This document shows, one piece after another, positions 58,585 to 64,000 of a stretch of 64,000 bases of DNA. The notes beneath the pieces were generated by a model. That model was not told the origin of the DNA. It saw nothing but the letters and a program-made list of their open reading frames with translations, and searched no databases. A program made the translations under genes and the position numbers. Source of the DNA: Oscheius onirici (taxonomy: Eukaryota; Nematoda; Chromadorea; Rhabditida; Rhabditidae); assembly GCA_932521025.1 (NCBI GenBank), contig OW051471.1, positions 7,440,001-7,504,000 on the forward strand, written 5' to 3'. Numbering within the stretch: position 1 is the stretch's first letter; each line of letters opens with the position of its first letter.

Positions 58585-59014
58585 TAGCAAGCACGATAGA
58601 ATAAACCATTTTTAAAGTTATTCCAAATTTGTTACCAAGTTGATCCTTTACTTCATCAGTCATGGAAAGAGCAGCAATAACTGTTTTGTAAAAAAAAAAA
58701 ACCCTCACTACCGTAATAAGTAGACGGAAGGCGCGCAATTTTGAATCGAGTTTTCCATTTTTTTCCCACAAACAAGTCAAAGGTGATAGTTTTCTTCTCC
58801 AGTCTTTTCGGCTTTTTTTTTGTTCAGAGAATGCCGAGAAAATATCGGTTTTCTTCTCAAACTTTACTTGAGCAACTGTATTTAATCTATGTATGCCTGA
58901 AAAATCGTCGAGTTGTATTATGCGAATGCGAATGTGAAATCACGTCTCTGTTCTTTTTTTCACAATGCCGAATTTTTATCACATTTTCAGTTTTACAAAG
59001 ACAAGTCAGCGGAA
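58585..59014. other. Intergenic
   Basis: 3' flank of G-alpha and 5' flank of thioredoxin. An 11-A run at about 58690. No gene seen. Confidence 0.4.
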
Positions 59015-59451
59015 ATGAGCTTTGCGCGGCTCTTGTATCGTCCTGCCCGTCGAACACTGCAGCATTGTCAACGACGTCTTGCTTCCGTTTTTGATGTCCA
59101 AACAGATGAGGATTTCAACACGAATGTTCTCGGCTCTTCACAGCCAGTAGCGGTACAGTTCTACGCTGATTGGTGCGGCCCGTGCCGAAGCCTGATGCCG
59201 CGACTGGAAAGTAAAATCGAAGGACGAGGTGGATCCATCCTTTTGGCCAAGGTAAACATTCTATGTTTTTGTAATTTGATGCTAAAATTCAGGTAAACGT
59301 AGACGAGAATGCTGATATAGCTGTCGATTATGAAGTCACATCCGTGCCAGCCGTTAAATTCTTCAAAGATGGCGAAATCGTCGGTCAATTCACTGGAAAT
59401 ATAGATGACAAGCAAATCGAACAGTATCTCGATCATGTTACGAATCTGTAG
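59015..59451 (+). CDS. trx-2: Mitochondrial thioredoxin
   Basis: Small disulfide reductase of the mitochondrial matrix. The N-terminus MSFARLLYRPARRTLQHCQR is basic and lacks acids, as expected for a targeting peptide, with cleavage probably before SVFDVQTDEDF. The thioredoxin fold follows: FYADWCGPCRSL with the catalytic WCGPC, LAKVNVDENADIAVDYEV, then SVPAVKFFKDGEIVGQF with the cis-Pro loop. It ends DHVTNL. One 41-bp intron after LAK. About 130 residues. The symbol is by analogy with the C. elegans mitochondrial thioredoxin and is provisional. ATG follows ATTTTCAG. Confidence 0.9.
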
Positions 59452-59627
59452 CCATTTTCAGTTATTTTAGCCAAACTTGTATCCCTTAAATTTTATAAAC
59501 ACGTCCAGTTTTTGTTCAACATCAAAAAACCTCGTTTGAAACGATACTTGCCTCATTGTCAGAAGCACCCAATTTTCAATGTATCCGTTGTGATCGATCA
59601 AACCCGTTCCATTTCAGCACATCTGCC

Positions 59628-60548
59628 ATGGGCCCAGCTCTACCCACTCCTCTTCCATTCACTTTCGCCATCCTAGAGCGGGCTAACTCCTCCAGCGTTC
59701 CCAGCTTACACTCTTTCAATGTTACTACTACAATTATTGATCCCAAAGTTTGATTTTCTTATGTTTTCTAGCCTATTTATATATTCAGAAATGGCCACTC
59801 GAGCGGGAAATGGTCATCGCTGTTGTGATTTCAATATTATTCACTGCCATCCTTACTGGTCTCATAATCTGCCTATGCTACATATGCTGCCAAAAATTGA
59901 TGGCTAGAAAAAGTCAGTTGCTTTTTTTCTAAAAATTAGTCCGCGTTTAGAGGCCCGAAAAAGGCTAAGCCTAGCAGAGATGCTAAACGAATCACATGTT
60001 CCAATTTCTGCTAACCAAAAACGACCAGAGCCCGCCATTCCGATGACTGTAGTCTCGCCGAGAAACTTCTCAGACGATGAAGAACTGGAACGACAGAGTG
60101 CTCCTTTCCGACCATTTCTTACCTTACGATCCAAGTCTCTCCGCACTTACAACCATTTTAGCGAAAGAATACATAGAAAGAGTTAGCGCAAATTTTGTTT
60201 AATTGCTTTACCAATTTAGCCACTCCCAGAGGATCAGCGGAAACTGTCTGTAACACAGTCCCCACGTGTCCTCTCAGATCCTCGCGACTACCTTTCTCCA
60301 CAACTTCGCCATCAATAAAAGTCACTCGGAAGGCGACTCCGCCTGGTCGACCAGAAGAAGACGGACTTCGCGAACAGCTGGACTTGTGCCGTTCATACGG
60401 AATCGACACTCGAAAAATTGTCCTCCAGAAAAGCTTTCGCCGACGAGAGAAAAGTGAAATGAGCCAGAGAACTATCAAAAAACCTGTATCCAGATCGAAA
60501 TCACTAACTGTGCGCTCAAATAACCCGATTAATCCTTTATCAACTTGA
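59628..60548 (+). CDS. Single-pass membrane protein, unrecognised
   Basis: ATG follows ATTTCAG|CACATCTGCC, 177 bp after thioredoxin, so the two may be co-transcribed. A short ectodomain (MGPALPTPLPFTFAILERAN with NVTT as a glycosylation site) precedes one membrane helix, REMVIAVVISILFTAILTGL, then a Cys-rich juxtamembrane LCYICCQKL. The cytosolic part of about 170 residues is basic with Ser/Arg clusters (RKRLSLAEML, TVVSPRNFSDDEELE, KPVSRSKSLTVRSN), suggesting kinase sites. Four exons; the third intron (60180-60217) begins within what looks like a stop (AAGAG|TTAG), and splicing it extends the protein to NPINPLST at 60548. Without splicing it would stop at 60186. No family recognised. Confidence 0.6.
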
Positions 60549-60888
60549 GAATAGTTTTTCACTTTTTTATCACATTGTACAATACTTTGTATTTAGCTAG
60601 AATGAATTTGCACACTTCTTTCCAGTTGAATTTGTTACAGGCCGCCCAAACGCAGTAAAACAGTTGAACACTAAAATTTACGAATCTCTCGCAAAACATA
60701 CTTTAGTCATTTGCCAAATAAAACTTTTCTTAAAATAAATTCGCAAATGTTTTGTGGGATTAACAAAAAGGTTATGAAGTCTATCAAAAAACACCTTAAC
60801 GTAACCTGTCGACAGTTATCCTAGAAGTTTCCAGCAATGTACTTGCCATTGGTCTCGTGTCTCCTCCAGCGAAGGTCGTCTCCCAAGG
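60549..60888. other. Intergenic
   Basis: AT-rich gap before the kinase. TTTCCAG and CTCCTCCAG acceptor-like sites lie near 60830-60870. No gene seen. Confidence 0.4.
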
Positions 60889-62206
60889 ATGGCCGAAAAT
60901 CTACCGCAGCCACCACCAGGACAGGTAGTCAAGAACCTTGCGGACGAACTGGCTCCTCTGGGAACATCTCAACTAACTACCAAGGGATCGTCTACCGGAC
61001 AGCTGGGTCAGAAGCCGAAGGAGAAGAGAAGGAAGAAGAAGAAGGCTCCCAAAGTTCGAGAGAAGATGAAAGACGGCGAGATGATCAAAAGCGAATCCTT
61101 TGTCTGGAAAGTGCTGAAACTGCTGGGATCCGGAGGTTTCGGAGACGTCTACCGTGTGACCAAAGTCGAAAATCTGGACAGGAAGGAGTACGCCATGAAA
61201 ACGGAAATGGTTGCCGGCGACAAAAGGATGATGCGTCTCAAGATCGAGGTGACGGTTCTGAAGCTCTGTTCCGAGCAGACTGACGCTGAGAAGAAGAAGC
61301 ATTTCGTGGAATTCGTCGATCGCGGAATCACAGACAAGTTCAAGTTCTTGGTCATGGGACTCATCGGACCGTCTCTCGACGACATTCGCCGTCAATATCT
61401 TCTAAAAAACTATAGCAGACATACTTCCATGAATATTGCGCTCCAGACTCTCAAAGCTGTGGCCGATCTCCACAACCTGGGGTATCTGCATCGAGGTAGA
61501 TCTACATTTACAATTCAAACGAAAGTTTCTTTAGACATCAAGCCTGCTAACTACGCCGTCGGTCTGGGAGAAAGGGAGGACACGGTCTACATGCTGGACT
61601 TCGGAATCGCTCGAAAAATCTTTAAAGGCGAGACAAGAGAGCTGAAACTGCCCCGAGCTAAAGTAAAGTTCCTCGGAACGCTTCGATTGTGAGTTTCTGA
61701 AACGAATGGTACGAAAAGGAGTTTTCAGTGCCAGTCGAGCCTGTCATCGTGAAGTCGAACAAGGAAGAAAGGACGACCTGGAGACCTGGCTCTATATGGC
61801 CTTCGATCTTCTTGACGACAACAACGGAATTCCGTGGAAGAGAGCTGCCGATAAAAACGAAGTCATCGGAATGAAGGACAAGTTTTTCGCTCACGGATTC
61901 TCGAAAGTCTACAAGACTGTTCCGAAGGATTGGCGCAAAGTTGTGGACTACATCAACGGAATGACCTACGCTGACCAGCCGGACTACAACTTCCTGGAGC
62001 TGTCTCTGCTGGCCATCTGTCGCGACAACGACATCAATCCGCAGAAGAAACTCGACTGGGCTGGAAAACTGAAGAAGAAGCCGCAGTCGGATTCCAGCTC
62101 CTCCGACACGAGCTCGGACAATCGGCAGAGCGGATCCGACTCGGACAGTGGGGATAAGAAGACGAAGAAGAAACAAGCCGCCAAGTCCAAATTCAAGGGT
62201 AAATAG
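60889..62206 (+). CDS. TTBK/CK1-group protein kinase
   Basis: Serine/threonine kinase of the tau-tubulin-kinase-like group, strongly expanded in worms. The N-terminal extension MAENLPQPPPGQ...KEKRRKKKKAPKVREK is Pro- then Lys-rich. The kinase domain has LLGSGGFGDVYRV (Gly loop), YAMKTE (VAIK Lys), YLHRDIKPANYAVG (HRD), YMLDFGIARKI (DFG), and LGTLRFASRACHREVEQGRKDDLETWLYM, the TTBK form of the activation segment. It ends in a Ser/Asp-rich tail (QSDSSSSDTSSDN) followed by Lys-rich GDKKTKKKQAAKSKFKGK. Two introns only (about 37-41 bp), so most of it is one long exon, unlike its neighbours. All catalytic residues are present, so it should be active. Confidence 0.92.
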
Positions 62207-62919
62207 AAAAGACAAACTAGAGACTTTTCCATAATGAACCCGTTCGTGAGGATCCTTTCTACTTATTTTTCAACATTTATCTCAGAAACCTAAAAAAAAT
62301 CTAAACAACTGTTGAGAACTTTCCGATTTGCGAAGCTGCAGCAGTATGTTCGAAAAAAAATTAAAGGTCTAACTCATGCGGGACACGATAAAAAGGGTAC
62401 TCAGACACGATGAGATGGGTTTCTGGCAGTAGAGGTATGATAACTGGTCGGCTGCTGGAAGAAAGGTCCTTGCGAAAACGCATGATAAACGAAATAATTT
62501 TTAATTAAACTCATGAGGGTCTTGAAACGGTAATTAGACCTTTCCTGAATTGCTTCACTTTGCTTTTCTGCTGCTTTCTTTTTGTGTAGCTATTTTTTCC
62601 CGTTGTTATTGGCTCCTGACTTGGAATAAATGACAAAGGTTTATCGCGGTACGCCCTGCGTTTACCAATCGGTAAGCGCTCGACGACATCGGCGCCTCCG
62701 GCTGCTATTCAAAAGTTTCAATGAAATCTCTCTGTTGCCTTTTTTTTTTCATTTTACTTGGAAAAAAAGAGAAACAGCTGTGTATGCCATCATTCCGATA
62801 CTATCATTGCGAAATGACCTTTACCTTTGAAATATTCGAATATTATATAGCAGATTTATTCTTATTTTCTTTGTTTCTCATGTCACCATAATCTTGACTT
62901 TTCAGAGCTATTTGCAGCC
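62207..62919. other. Intergenic
   Basis: About 0.7 kb between kinase and SMC1. No gene seen. A TTTTCAG|AGCTATTTGCAGCC leader precedes the SMC1 ATG. Confidence 0.4.
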
Positions 62920-64000
62920 ATGGGTATGTTACATACCCTTGAGCTGGACAATTTCAAGTCTTACAAAGGAAAACAGATAATCGGCCCGTTCAAAAAGTTC
63001 ACAGCCATTATCGGACCAAATGGATCAGGTAATTTATTTTCTCTTTGTTTACATCAATATTATTTGCAGGAAAGTCAAATCTCATGGATGCTATCAGCTT
63101 CGTTCTCGGAGAAAAGGCGACGAGTTTGCGTGTAAAGAAGCTGGGTGATTTGATTCATGGAGCTCCCGTTGGGAAGCCTGTAGCCAACAAGTGCTCGGTT
63201 ACGATGAACTACCAGGATGATAGAGGCAAATTCAAGGCGTTCACACGATCTGTTACAGCTGGAGGATCCGAATTCAAAATTGACGGCAAGGCTAGTATTC
63301 CGTATTTCTCTCATATTCAAACTGCTTCAAATTCCTCTGATTTTTTGTTATAGATCTTATAAAAATGTTTTCAGATAGTTACGGTTCAGCAATACAATCA
63401 GGAAATGGAAGCGATCCAGATCTTCATCAAGGCCAAGAACTTCCTCGTTTATCAAGGAGCCATTGAAAACATTGCAATGAAGAACCCAAAAGAGAGAACG
63501 GCCATGTTTGAGGAAATCTCGCGATCTCACGAGTTTGAAAGGGAATACAACGAGCTGAAGGAGTCTATGCAAAAGGCCGAATATGAGACGCAGAACAACA
63601 TGGACAAGAGACGTGGAATTGCCCAAGAGAAGAGAGCCGCTAAGATGGAACGCGACGAAGCGGAAAAGTACCAGCAAATCAAAGACGACTTGGCACAGAA
63701 GGAGCGTATGCTCTGTTTGTTGGAGCTCTTTTACTGTGAGAGATTGGCTAAAGAGGCCAACGAAGAGTTGCAGAAGAAAAAGGGCGAAGTTGCCGAGCTC
63801 GAGGGCAAGAAGGTAACCTCTCATTTTGGCTTCACAAATGTTTCATTTTCAGTCAGAGTCTGATGAAGCCGTTTCCGAAAAGACGAGACAAGTGAAGAAG
63901 CTTCAGCGCGAGTATAACAAGATGGACAAAGAAATTCTTGCAAAGAAAGCCGAAGCTAGTGCTCATCAACCGAGCTACGTTGCCGCCAAATCGCAAGTTA
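62920..64000 (+). CDS. him-1: Cohesin subunit SMC1, 5' part (runs off window)
   Basis: Chromosome-bound ATPase of the cohesin ring, holding sister chromatids together. Start [17 protein letters not shown]. Walker A GPNGSGKSN, then [28 protein letters not shown], and the SMC1-type stretch ARNFLVFQG-like [19 protein letters not shown] with [19 protein letters not shown], leading into the first coiled coil ([32 protein letters not shown]). An intron splits GSG|KSN within Walker A. The intron after FKIDGK appears to start GC rather than GT (AAG|GCTAGT), joined to [10 protein letters not shown]. The window ends in coiled coil near VAAKSQV. SMC1 over SMC3 is supported by IHGAPVGKP and [10 protein letters not shown]. 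him-1 is the C. elegans name for SMC1. Confidence 0.92.

Noticed and set aside
61658-62215. 185-codon minus frame rich in Leu and Val
   Set aside because: Antisense shadow of the kinase's long last exon.

Overview
This window is nuclear DNA from a nematode. The content is typical of chromadorean, rhabditid-like worms: tandem 7TM chemoreceptors of several nematode-only families, a ground-like protein, transthyretin-like proteins, a divergent nuclear hormone receptor and an expanded-type tau-tubulin kinase. Introns are very small, mostly 33-45 bp with GT...TTTTAG or TTTCAG ends, and several ATGs lie a few bases after a TTTCAG-type acceptor, which suggests trans-splicing. I cannot name the species. 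All gene models were read by eye from splice signals and paralogue comparison.

Layout. 0.3-6.6 kb: four tandem minus-strand chemoreceptors of the srg superfamily (sru-like), the third decayed. 7.4-9.1 kb: a normal ARF-type GTPase followed by a degenerate paralogue. 10.3-15.3 kb: SLC36-like amino-acid transporter, ground-like protein, glutamine synthetase. 16.5-20.4 kb: thrombospondin-repeat protein, transthyretin-like protein, short EGF protein, a possible ML/GM2-activator-like protein. 20.9-25.0 kb: three tandem str/srj receptors, the last a pseudogene. 25.2 kb: a small prepropeptide with an allatostatin-C-like disulfide loop. 25.5-30.7 and 32.4-36.3 kb: two gene-poor stretches around an unrecognised, probably GPI-anchored protein. 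36.3-45.6 kb: peptide GPCR, G-alpha-i subunit, another str/srj receptor, nuclear hormone receptor. 46-50.7 kb: small Cys-rich protein, GT31 glycosyltransferase, a palindrome-ended MITE, an srx receptor. 51-53.6 kb: a repeat island holding a 40-bp minisatellite, a coding remnant, a MITE that splits a tRNA-like gene, and a tRNA-derived SINE with target-site duplications. 54.6-64 kb: second transthyretin-like protein, divergent G-alpha, mitochondrial thioredoxin, single-pass membrane protein, TTBK-like kinase, and the 5' part of cohesin SMC1.

Chemosensory signalling dominates: nine 7TM genes or pseudogenes, two G-alpha subunits and one candidate neuropeptide, interspersed with housekeeping genes (glutamine synthetase, thioredoxin, SMC1). 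Birth and death of receptors is visible directly, both as lesions and as presence or absence of tiny introns among tandem paralogues. The most unusual observations are the MITE whose terminal repeats each contain a perfect 32-bp palindrome, the tRNA-like gene cut in two by a different MITE, the AstC-like peptide precursor, the ARF paralogue lacking switch II, a possible 10-codon cassette microexon in a GPCR, and a GA-AG intron in the G-alpha-i gene.
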